This document shows positions 33,575 through 40,443 of a stretch of DNA of 64,000 nucleotides, piece after piece. A program made the translations under genes and the position numbers. The first letter of the stretch is position 1. The number at the start of each line of letters is the position of its first letter. The stretch comes from Epilithonimonas zeae (GTDB lineage Bacteria > Bacteroidota > Bacteroidia > Flavobacteriales > Weeksellaceae), in assembly GCF_900141765.1 (NCBI RefSeq), contig NZ_FSRK01000002.1:1-64000 (forward strand). The letters run 5' to 3'. Under the pieces are notes generated by a model. That model searched no databases, was not told where the DNA came from, and saw nothing but the letters and a program-made list of their open reading frames with translations.

Positions 33575-33652
33575 AATTTTTTAATTACAAAAAATATTCC
33601 CACAATCCATTAAAAAACAAAAACTTTGGTGTCAAGTTTGATGATAATTTTA

Positions 33653-33660
33653 TAATTTTG
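33653..33660 (+). promoter_or_regulatory. -7 element before the 33677 gene
   Basis: TAATTTTG matches TAnnTTTG and lies 16 bases before the ATG. Confidence 0.5.
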
Positions 33661-33676
33661 CAGCGTTATTAAACCA

Positions 33677-34024
33677 ATGAAGAAGACTACACTTTTCCCA
33701 CTATTATTCTTAACCGTTTTTGTTTTCGGAATGCTTTCTTTCACATCAAATAAGAAAGTAATTGCCGTTGTTTTTAACAAAGAAATGACTAGGCAAGACC
33801 TAATGAGCCTGCAGAAAAATCTAAAAGATAAGAACATCATTTTAGTATTTAACAAAATGAAATTTACCAAGAATAGGTTGAGTTATATCGATTTCAGTAT
33901 CGATTTTGGGGATGGTTTTTCAGGAACTTCAAAATCTGCCATTACAAAAAATACAGAAATAGGTTTTATGCGAGATTATAACGATAACGCTGAACAACCT
34001 TTTGTTGTCGGTAATTTAAAATAA
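33677..34024 (+). CDS. Small exported protein related to M56/BlaR1 C-terminal domain
   Basis: A 115-residue protein with a signal or anchor segment (TLFPLLFLTVFVFGMLSF). The rest (VVFNKEMTRQDLMSLQKNLKDKN to NRLSYIDFSIDFGDGFSGTS) is reminiscent of the small domain found at the C-terminal end of some M56-family peptidases of Bacteroidetes, in the pattern TRxDLxxLQKxLKxKxI. Here it occurs alone, with no peptidase or zinc motif. The function is unknown. It ends at a bidirectional terminator. Confidence 0.65.
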   Translation: MKKTTLFPLLFLTVFVFGMLSFTSNKKVIAVVFNKEMTRQDLMSLQKNLKDKNIILVFNKMKFTKNRLSYIDFSIDFGDGFSGTSKSAITKNTEIGFMRDYNDNAEQPFVVGNLK

Positions 34025-34055
34025 AAAAAGCTTCCTAACTTGGAAGCTTTTTTTT
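34023..34055. terminator. Bidirectional terminator
   Basis: AAAAAAGCTTCC and GGAAGCTTTTTT form the stem with A- and T-runs at both sides, between two convergent genes. Confidence 0.9.
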
Positions 34056-35139
34056 ATGTGTTATTCTGATTTCGTTTTGTTTCTTTTCTGATTTTAAGGT
34101 CATCTTCAAAATCATCGATTCGATAATCGGTCAATGAGTTTCCTTTTCTGATTTTCTCTTTAGAATAAAGCTTAAATTCGTTCTCCGTTTTTTCCAAAAG
34201 ATAATCGTAAGGTCCAACCGAAGAAATTAGTTTAATCAAAACCGGCGAAATTTCCAGACAGACAAATAATCCCATAATGAAACTTGCCGCCAAAGCAATG
34301 ATGGCTGAATTCTTTCCTAATTCATCCAAAGCCTGCAATCTCGCTGCAAAACCATTGAATTTATCTTCAACTCCTTCAGTCGATTTTCTTTCGGTTTCAA
34401 GATTAGAATAAACTTTCGAAATTTCTTTATCGAGATATTGCAATCTTTCCTGTTGTTGCTTTTGGTAATTTTCCAGGTCAGCTCGTTTTTGTTCTTTCAG
34501 TTCGGCTTTTCTTTTGGCATTAGTTCCGTAACCCACTTTTCCACTGGTTAAACCAGATTGCTTTCCAAGAATTTCTTTTTCTAATTCAACAGAAGCAGAA
34601 TCATAAGCCATCTGATAAGTTTTAATTTGATTTTGGATTTGTTTCTTTTCCAAATCAAAAGGTCCGGATTGTTGCAGAATTCTTCCACTCATTTCAGCCT
34701 GTAATTGTTTTTTATTCCTTTGAATAATCGTATTCAGTTGTTTGTTAACTTCTTTCTCAAAGATTTTTAATTCCAAAGGTTTTGAAATAATGATTCCCAG
34801 AAAAGTCGCTAAAATCAAACGCGGAATAGTCATCAAAATTTGATTCCACCAAGTTCCAGTTTTTTTGATTGAGGAAACAATATATCTATCAAGGTTGAAA
34901 ATCATCAACCCCCAAAGAATCCCGAATCCTACAGATGCCCAAAGATTATCGAAAACTGTAAACATTGCATATCCCGCAGACAACGTTGCAAAAATAGCAG
35001 TGAACAAAACGATACCACCGATTCCGGCAAACTTGTTCCATTCGGAAGGCGATTTTTTCAGCAGATGAATATTCCCTCCGGAACAAATCATCAGAAAATG
35101 CTGAAACCAATTCATTTTATGTGTGTTATTCTTTTTCAT
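34054..35139 (-). CDS. DUF4407 domain membrane protein
   Basis: A 361-residue membrane protein of the DUF4407 family. Residues about 35-110 contain three membrane segments (GIGGIVLFTAIFATLSAGYA, ASVGFGILWGLMIFNLDRYI, LILATFLGIIISKPLEL), then a long coiled-coil region (about 125-265) rich in Glu, Lys and Gln, and a final hydrophobic segment (SAIIALAASFIMGLFVCLEI). The motif FNLDRYIVSSIKK is characteristic. The function is unknown, and no partner can be named from the neighbours. Confidence 0.88.
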   Translation of the reverse strand: MKKNNTHKMNWFQHFLMICSGGNIHLLKKSPSEWNKFAGIGGIVLFTAIFATLSAGYAMFTVFDNLWASVGFGILWGLMIFNLDRYIVSSIKKTGTWWNQILMTIPRLILATFLGIIISKPLELKIFEKEVNKQLNTIIQRNKKQLQAEMSGRILQQSGPFDLEKKQIQNQIKTYQMAYDSASVELEKEILGKQSGLTSGKVGYGTNAKRKAELKEQKRADLENYQKQQQERLQYLDKEISKVYSNLETERKSTEGVEDKFNGFAARLQALDELGKNSAIIALAASFIMGLFVCLEISPVLIKLISSVGPYDYLLEKTENEFKLYSKEKIRKGNSLTDYRIDDFEDDLKIRKETKRNQNNT

Positions 35140-35259
35140 TTAATTACAATTCATCATAATTTGTCATTTAAAACGTTAATTTGTTACAAATAGTATTAGG
35201 CTTTGCCTAATAACTAAATCTGTACCAATTATTTTTATTCATATTAAATTTCTAGGTAC

Positions 35260-35267
35260 TATATTTG
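35260..35267 (+). promoter_or_regulatory. -7 element before the 35290 gene
   Basis: TATATTTG matches TAnnTTTG, 22 bases before the ATG. Confidence 0.45.
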
Positions 35268-35289
35268 ATGACAGATTTAAAAATATTTT

Positions 35290-35727
35290 ATGAAAAATCT
35301 ACTGTTCCTGACAGCTATTGCAATAGCTTCATTTTCGTGTAAGTCCACAATTAATCCAGACAATCTTCCAAAACCTCTTCCAGAAAGGCCAAAGGAAAAC
35401 CCGGATAATGCAAATCTGACACAGCAGGAAGCACAGGAAATGGAAAATTTGAAATCCGAAATTCTCACAATGGCGAAAAGTGAAAAATGCACCAATCCTG
35501 TTGATTGGAAATCAGTTGGTTTAGGTGTAAAAGCTTGCGGCGGCCCTGTTTCTTATATTGCTTATTCGTCAAAAATAGATGAAGCAAAATTTCTGGAAAA
35601 AGTCAATTTGTATAATCAGAAATCAACAGAGTACAATAAAAAATACAATTTGGTATCAGATTGTATGCTAGTAATGCCACCAGAAAAAATCGAATGTGAA
35701 AACGGAAATCCTGTTTTCAAATATTAG
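35290..35727 (+). CDS. Hypothetical lipoprotein
   Basis: A 145-residue lipoprotein with lipobox ASFSC (Cys17) and a following Pro-rich linker (NLPKPLPERPKENPDN). The mature part has four Cys residues (EKCTNP, KACGG, SDCM, IECENG), which suggests disulfides. It ends 11 bases inside the convergent YihY-family gene. The function is unknown. Confidence 0.75.
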   Translation: MKNLLFLTAIAIASFSCKSTINPDNLPKPLPERPKENPDNANLTQQEAQEMENLKSEILTMAKSEKCTNPVDWKSVGLGVKACGGPVSYIAYSSKIDEAKFLEKVNLYNQKSTEYNKKYNLVSDCMLVMPPEKIECENGNPVFKY

Positions 35728-36661
35728 AATCCGGATTCTGAGGCGTAATTTTTTGTGCTTCAGAATCTCTGTATAATTTTTCTTTGCTCCATTTAGCGTG
35801 TTTGGAAGGAATGATTGTATGCCCTTTTCTGTAAGTATAAATCTTGGTAAACTCAGCTCCAAAAAATATCAATTGACAAGAGTAATTGATCCACATCATC
35901 AATAGAATTACAGTTCCTGCTGCTCCAAAAATGGAAGTTGGCTTAGAAACATCGAAGTAGAAACTCATCAGCATTTTTCCAAGATTGAAAAGCAAAGCCG
36001 TAACAATTGCGCCAATCCAAACGGATTTCCATTTGATTTCTACATCGGGTAAAACCTTGAACATAAAAGCGAATAAAATAGTAACGATCGCTAATCCTAA
36101 AATAAAATTACTTGCCTGGATAATCACATAAGTTTCCAGTCCAAAATATTGAGTAATTAAATTATTTGCAAGTCCAATAGCAGAAGATAAAAGCATACTT
36201 ACGAGAAGAAGAAATGCGATAATAAGAATCATCCCCAGAGAATTAGCTCTATCAAGAATGAATTTTTGCCAAGCTTTTTTTGGAGCAGCTTCTACATCCC
36301 AAAGATTATTAAGCGCGCTTTGCATTTGAAAAAATAAGCTGGTGGCACCAAAAACCAAGGTTCCAACCCCAAGAGCTTTCATCCAGAAATTCTGTTTATC
36401 AACCATTGCACTTTTGATAATATCCTGAATGCTTTTTGCGCCGTCATAGCCCATTATACCTTGCAGTTGTCGGCGGATTTCACCATTCACAGCTTCTTCG
36501 CCAAAGAAATGTCCTGCAACCCAAATCACGATAATCATCAAACCGGGCAAAGAAAATATCGCATTGTAAGCCATACTTGCACTGTCTTTGGCTGCGGAGG
36601 AAGACATCCACTCACTGAAGGTTTGTTTTAGAACTTCCCAAAAAGAATTAAGTTTTTTCAT
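35717..36661 (-). CDS. YihY/virulence factor BrkB family membrane protein
   Basis: A 314-residue inner-membrane protein of the YihY/BrkB family. About six membrane segments can be seen (SMAYNAIFSLPGLMIIVIW, LGVGTLVFGATSLFFQ, LGMILIIAFLLLVSMLL, IIQASNFILGLAIVTILF, SVWIGAIVTALLFNLGK, TVILLMMWINYSCQLIFFGAEFT). The motif GATSLFFQMQSALNNLWDV is typical. The transported molecule is not known. The gene overlaps the 3' end of the convergent lipoprotein gene by 11 bases. Confidence 0.92.
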   Translation of the reverse strand: MKKLNSFWEVLKQTFSEWMSSSAAKDSASMAYNAIFSLPGLMIIVIWVAGHFFGEEAVNGEIRRQLQGIMGYDGAKSIQDIIKSAMVDKQNFWMKALGVGTLVFGATSLFFQMQSALNNLWDVEAAPKKAWQKFILDRANSLGMILIIAFLLLVSMLLSSAIGLANNLITQYFGLETYVIIQASNFILGLAIVTILFAFMFKVLPDVEIKWKSVWIGAIVTALLFNLGKMLMSFYFDVSKPTSIFGAAGTVILLMMWINYSCQLIFFGAEFTKIYTYRKGHTIIPSKHAKWSKEKLYRDSEAQKITPQNPDSNI

Positions 36662-36699
36662 TGCTTATTTTTCTTGGGAAATTCAATCTTTATACCAAC

Positions 36700-37218
36700 T
36701 TAGTCTTCTTTGTACCAGCTGGAGTATTTAACATAATTATTGGCGATTCTATCAATCTCGCCTGTAATCAGATTTTGAGACACATCCTTCACTTTTTTTG
36801 CCGGAACGCCAGCCCAGATTTCGCCTTCTTTGATGTGTGTATTAGCCGTTACCACAGCGCCTGCCGCAACAATAGAGTTACTTTCTACAATGCAGTCATC
36901 CATTACAATTGCGCCCATCCCAATCAGAACATTATCTTTTATTGTACAGCCATGCACAATCGCATTGTGACCAATCGAGACACTATTTCCAATTGTCGTC
37001 GGGCTTTTTTGATAAGTACAGTGTATCATCGCATTGTCCTGAACATTCACTTTATCGCCCATTTTGATGAAATGGACATCGCCTCTCAAAACTGCATTGT
37101 ACCAAATACTGCAATCTTTCCCCATCGTCACATCGCCGATAATCACAGCCGTTTCCGCCACAAAAGTATTTTCTCCAAGTTGAGGCGTCTTGCCTAAAAG
37201 TTCTCTAATAATTGCCAT
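36700..37218 (-). CDS. Gamma carbonic anhydrase family protein
   Basis: A 172-residue hexapeptide-repeat protein of the gamma carbonic anhydrase family. Left-handed beta-helix repeats span most of the length, and the metal-binding His residues lie in NAMIHCTYQ and SIGHNAIVHGC (His at three positions as in the family). A role as carbonic anhydrase-like or other metal enzyme is expected; activity cannot be claimed from the sequence. It is followed by the YihY gene about 38 bases later. Confidence 0.92.
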   Translation of the reverse strand: MAIIRELLGKTPQLGENTFVAETAVIIGDVTMGKDCSIWYNAVLRGDVHFIKMGDKVNVQDNAMIHCTYQKSPTTIGNSVSIGHNAIVHGCTIKDNVLIGMGAIVMDDCIVESNSIVAAGAVVTANTHIKEGEIWAGVPAKKVKDVSQNLITGEIDRIANNYVKYSSWYKED

Positions 37219-37261
37219 ATTTTCTATAATTGATGATTAATAAATGATAGTTGATTTTAAA

Positions 37262-37375
37262 ATAATTTTTTATTTGGGCGCCTTTATCCGTCCTCCACTC
37301 CCGCTTTTTTATTTTTCTTTGGAAAAATAAAAAGAGCTCCGTTCAGGCCGGGGCGCAGATTGGTCTTTCAAACCC
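37262..37375. repeat. GC-rich imperfect inverted repeat
   Basis: TTTATTTGGGCGCC... TCCCGCTTTTTTATTTTTC pairs imperfectly with GAAAAATAAAAAGAGCTCCG...GGGGCGCA. It is the only GC-rich patch in the intergenic region 37219-37526, which has no gene. A widespread flavobacterial intergenic element is likely. Confidence 0.55.
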
Positions 37376-37500
37376 AATTTCGACATTCACCTAGCCAAAA
37401 TCAAACCAATAGAAAAAATCGAAAATCCGCAAAGCTTCTCATAATCAAAACTTAACATAACATTGGGATTTATCAGCTTTTTTCTTCCACCAAATTACGA

Positions 37501-37508
37501 TAATTTTG
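37501..37508 (+). promoter_or_regulatory. -7 element before the NifU-like gene
   Basis: TAATTTTG matches TAnnTTTG and lies 18 bases before the ATG at 37527. Confidence 0.5.
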
Positions 37509-37526
37509 TAGTTCAATTTACTTAAA

Positions 37527-38405
37527 ATGCGAGAAATCATTATAGAACCTACGGAAAATAAAAAAGTGATGAAGTTCGTGACGGACTACACTTTGATTCC
37601 CGGTTCATTGGAATTAGACAGAGATTCTGATGTCTCTGAGATTCCGTTAGCTCAAGAGTTGTTTAATTATCCTTTCGTTAACAGAATTTTCATTACAGCC
37701 AATTTCATTGCGGTAGCAAAAGAAGATACTGTAGAATGGGAACACGTTGCAGAAAGTCTGAAGAACATCATCGAAGACGAATTGCTGGCGAACCCGAGAA
37801 TCTATCTTCAGAAAAGAAAAGAGATGTATCAAATCTATTCTGAGATGACACCAAATCCTGCTGTTATGAAATTCATTTCCAGCAAAATGCTGATGGATGG
37901 ATTCATCGAAGTTAAGACTCGTGAAGAAGCGGACGAAGTGCCTTTGGCCAAAGAATTATATGAAGCTTTTGATTTTGTGAAAGAAATCTATGTGAGCGAT
38001 AACTTTGTGGCGGTAACCAGAGATAGTCAGTTTGAATGGCACGAGATTATGAACCGAGTTCGTTCGTTCATCGCAGAATTTTTGCAGGCTGGAAAAACAA
38101 TTTCTAATGCAGAACCTCATCAGCACGAGAATCCTGTTTTGAAAATCATCAACAGAGAATATACGAATGACGAGCAGAAAATCAGCGACATTCTTAACGA
38201 ATATGTTGCTCCTGCAGTAGAAAACGATGGTGGAAAAATCTCTCTGATTGAATACGACGGAGAAAACAAAACCGCAAGAATGCTTCTACAAGGCGCTTGC
38301 AGTGGTTGCCCATCTTCCACAGCAACTTTGAAAAACGGCATCCAGAATATTCTGAAGCAATTTGTTCCTGAATTGGTGGAGAATGTGGAAGCTGTAAATG
38401 GATAA
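37527..38405 (+). CDS. NifU-family Fe-S scaffold protein with two Nfu_N domains
   Basis: A 292-residue protein. Two tandem N-terminal Nfu_N domains are visible: residues about 10-90 (VMKFVTDYTLIPGSLEL to FIAVAKEDTVEWEHVAESL) and about 112-195 (VMKFISSKMLMDGFIEV to FVAVTRDSQFEWHEIMNRV). The C-terminal NifU domain (about 215-290) has the cluster-binding CSGCPSS motif after MLLQGA. It assembles or transfers Fe-S clusters. It lies before hemH with a repeat-filled gap of 135 bases. Confidence 0.93.
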   Translation: MREIIIEPTENKKVMKFVTDYTLIPGSLELDRDSDVSEIPLAQELFNYPFVNRIFITANFIAVAKEDTVEWEHVAESLKNIIEDELLANPRIYLQKRKEMYQIYSEMTPNPAVMKFISSKMLMDGFIEVKTREEADEVPLAKELYEAFDFVKEIYVSDNFVAVTRDSQFEWHEIMNRVRSFIAEFLQAGKTISNAEPHQHENPVLKIINREYTNDEQKISDILNEYVAPAVENDGGKISLIEYDGENKTARMLLQGACSGCPSSTATLKNGIQNILKQFVPELVENVEAVNG

Positions 38406-38460
38406 TGGCTTCGAGAGCCTCAGTCTGACAATGTGTAAAAAGAATTAATTTAATCTTAAA

Positions 38461-38511
38461 TTTGTCATTCCAAAGAAATCTAGATAATAGAGATTCCTAC
38501 GGAATGGCAAA
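38461..38511. repeat. Degenerate copy of the GTCATTCCGTAGGA inverted repeat
   Basis: TTTGTCATTCCAAAGAAATCT and AGATTCCTACGGAATGGCAAA are imperfect inverted arms around a 9-base loop. The outer sequence is shared with 19442-19520. Confidence 0.75.
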
Positions 38512-38540
38512 TTTGCGTTTATTTCTAAAAATATATTATT

Positions 38541-39575
38541 TTGAATCAACCAGTTCATAACAAAAAAGGAATTCTACTCGTAAACCTCGGTTCGCCGAAA
38601 TCGACTGATGTAAAAGATGTAAAAGAATATCTGGACGAGTTTCTGATGGATGAAAAAGTCATCGATTACCGTTGGATTTTCCGAGCATTATTGGTTCAAG
38701 GGATTATCCTGAAAACCAGACCTAATAAATCAGCGGAAGCTTATAAAACCGTTTGGACAGATGAAGGTTCGCCTTTGATTGTGATTTCTAAGAATCTGCA
38801 GAAAGAACTTCAGAAATTAGTGGATGTTCCGGTTGGTTTGGGAATGCGTTATGCTGAACCATCGATACAGACTGGGATTCAGGAATTGGTTGACAAGGGC
38901 ATTACCGAAATCACTTTGGTTCCGCTTTATCCGCAATATGCAATGAGCACGACAGAAACTGTGATTGATAAAGCTGAGGAAGTCCGACTGAAATTCTTTC
39001 CGGATATCAAAATCAATTATGTTCAGCCGTTTTATAATCGAGAGATCTATATCGATGCTTTGGCGAAAAGTATTGGCGAAAAGTTGCCTCCAGATTTTGA
39101 TTTACTTCAATTCTCGTATCACGGCGTTCCGGAAAGACATATCTATAAAACCGACCCGACAAAGACCTGCAGTATGGACAACTGTTGCCAAAAAGATGAT
39201 CATCCGTCACATAAATTCTGTTACAGACACCAGTGTTATAAAGTCACAGAATTAGTTCGTGAGAAATTAGGTTTGCCTAAGGAAAAAGTCTTGGTCACTT
39301 TCCAATCACGATTGGGTAAAGACAAGTGGATGGAACCTTACACCGACGCTACTTTGGAAGGTCTTGGCAAGAAAGGCATCAAGAAACTGGCGATTGTTTG
39401 TCCGGCTTTTGTGTCCGATTGTCTGGAAACATTGGAAGAGATTTCTGTGGAAGGAAAAGAGATTTTCCTGCACGGTGGAGGCGAGAGATTCGATTATATC
39501 CCTTGTTTGAATGAGGATGCAGATTGGGTGAATGTCGTGAAGACTTTATCTGAAGAGAAATTAGCTCAGTTTTAA
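38541..39575 (+). CDS. hemH: Ferrochelatase, TTG start
   Basis: A 344-residue enzyme that inserts iron into protoporphyrin IX in haem synthesis. It shows the family motifs LLVNLGSPKST, GMRYAEPSI and FSYHGVPERH. The start codon is TTG at 38541: no ATG lies in frame near it, and the N-terminal GILLVNLGSP fits immediately after it. Residues 210-232 form a Cys-rich insertion with five Cys (TCSMDNCC and KFCYRHQC), which resembles the internal [2Fe-2S] site of some bacterial ferrochelatases. It lies before a DinB-like gene and after the NifU-like gene. Confidence 0.96.
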   Translation: MNQPVHNKKGILLVNLGSPKSTDVKDVKEYLDEFLMDEKVIDYRWIFRALLVQGIILKTRPNKSAEAYKTVWTDEGSPLIVISKNLQKELQKLVDVPVGLGMRYAEPSIQTGIQELVDKGITEITLVPLYPQYAMSTTETVIDKAEEVRLKFFPDIKINYVQPFYNREIYIDALAKSIGEKLPPDFDLLQFSYHGVPERHIYKTDPTKTCSMDNCCQKDDHPSHKFCYRHQCYKVTELVREKLGLPKEKVLVTFQSRLGKDKWMEPYTDATLEGLGKKGIKKLAIVCPAFVSDCLETLEEISVEGKEIFLHGGGERFDYIPCLNEDADWVNVVKTLSEEKLAQF

Positions 39576-39592
39576 TTTAGATTGCCTGAAAT

Positions 39593-40039
39593 ATGTTATC
39601 ACAAACTTTAAACTCACTTTTTGAAAGAGATTTGAATAAAGTGATTGATGAACTTAATCTTTATCAATCGGAGTCTAATATTTGGCAAGTTGAAGGGAAT
39701 ATTTCTAATTCGGCAGGAAATCTAGCTTTGCATCTTGTTGGGAATCTCAAAACTTATATCGGGAAAGAGATTGGGAAATTTGACTATGTGCGAAACAGAG
39801 ATTTGGAGTTTGCGGACAAGAATGTTCTGAGAGAAAAAATCGTTGCTGATTTGACTGATACGATTGCGATAATAAGAGATTCTTTGAAATCTGTATCAGA
39901 TGAAGATTTGAAGAAAGAATATCCACTTTTGGTGCTGTCGGGGAAAACTTCAACTGAATATTTTCTGGTTCATCTAGCCACGCATTTGAATTATCATTTG
40001 GGACAAATCAATTACCACAGACGATTGATAGAAAAGTAA
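39593..40039 (+). CDS. DinB-like (DUF1572) protein
   Basis: A 148-residue four-helix protein of the DinB/DUF1572 family. The conserved SNIWQVEGNISNSAGNLALHLVGN contains the first His, and HLATHLNYHLGQINYHRRL the remaining His residues that bind a metal in this fold. It may be a metal-dependent transferase, but the substrate is unknown. The start lies 17 bases after the hemH stop codon, which suggests co-transcription. Confidence 0.88.
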   Translation: MLSQTLNSLFERDLNKVIDELNLYQSESNIWQVEGNISNSAGNLALHLVGNLKTYIGKEIGKFDYVRNRDLEFADKNVLREKIVADLTDTIAIIRDSLKSVSDEDLKKEYPLLVLSGKTSTEYFLVHLATHLNYHLGQINYHRRLIEK

Positions 40040-40061
40040 TAGAAATTATCTTATCAAATAC

Positions 40062-40092
40062 AAACCACTTCAACTAGTTGAAGTGGTTTTTG
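40062..40092 (+). terminator. Terminator after the DinB-like gene
   Basis: AAACCACTTCAA and TTGAAGTGGTTT form a perfect stem with loop CTAG, followed by a T-run. Confidence 0.9.
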
Positions 40093-40257
40093 TTTGGGTT
40101 TAATAAAATTAATGATAAGGAAATATCTTGTGGTCAGATTAATCTGAAGGATTTGACAATTCAAAAATAATCCTGCATTGATTAGTTTTCTCTGGAACTA
40201 CAAAATTGGGGTTATTTCTGTTGAAAGGGAAATGTTGTTTTACTCTGCTGAAAACAC

Positions 40258-40372
40258 ATAGCCCTGATTGTAATGGAAATCCTTTTTTGCGTTTACTTTC
40301 GGATGTTTTGATTGACTAAATGTGATGCAAAAAAATATTGCAGCGAAAAGCAGATTCCCGGCTTCGAAAAGT
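40258..40372. repeat. Imperfect inverted repeat, second copy of the 19560 family
   Basis: The left part has TGGAAATCCTTTTTTGC and the right part GCAAAAAAATATTGCAGCG, as in 19560-19664 (there TTGAACGGAAATCC and GCAAAAAAGATTGGG). The rest of the gap 40093-40390 has no coding frame. Confidence 0.65.
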
Positions 40373-40394
40373 AATTTGTAAATTAAAAAAATAA

Positions 40395-40434
40395 AAAACC
40401 GCCCCAGTAATCTGAGACGGTTTTAATTTTATAA
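40395..40434 (-). terminator. Terminator of the M16 peptidase gene
   Basis: On the minus strand AAACCGTCTCAG pairs with CTGGGGCGGTTT, followed by T-rich sequence, right after the stop codon. Confidence 0.8.
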
Positions 40435-40443
40435 AAATTGTTA

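Noticed and set aside
34023-34055. Riboswitch or regulatory leader for the 34054 gene
   Set aside because: The hairpin lies at the 3' ends of two convergent genes and has the A/T-run form of a bidirectional terminator.
36661-37197. Plus-strand frame of 178 codons opposite the gamma carbonic anhydrase gene
   Set aside because: It mirrors the hexapeptide-repeat gene on the minus strand and has an implausible composition rich in Cys, His and Asn.
40093-40390. tRNA or small RNA gene in the 300-base gap
   Set aside because: No cloverleaf, CCA end or conserved tRNA loops were found; the gap is explained by a repeat and two terminators.
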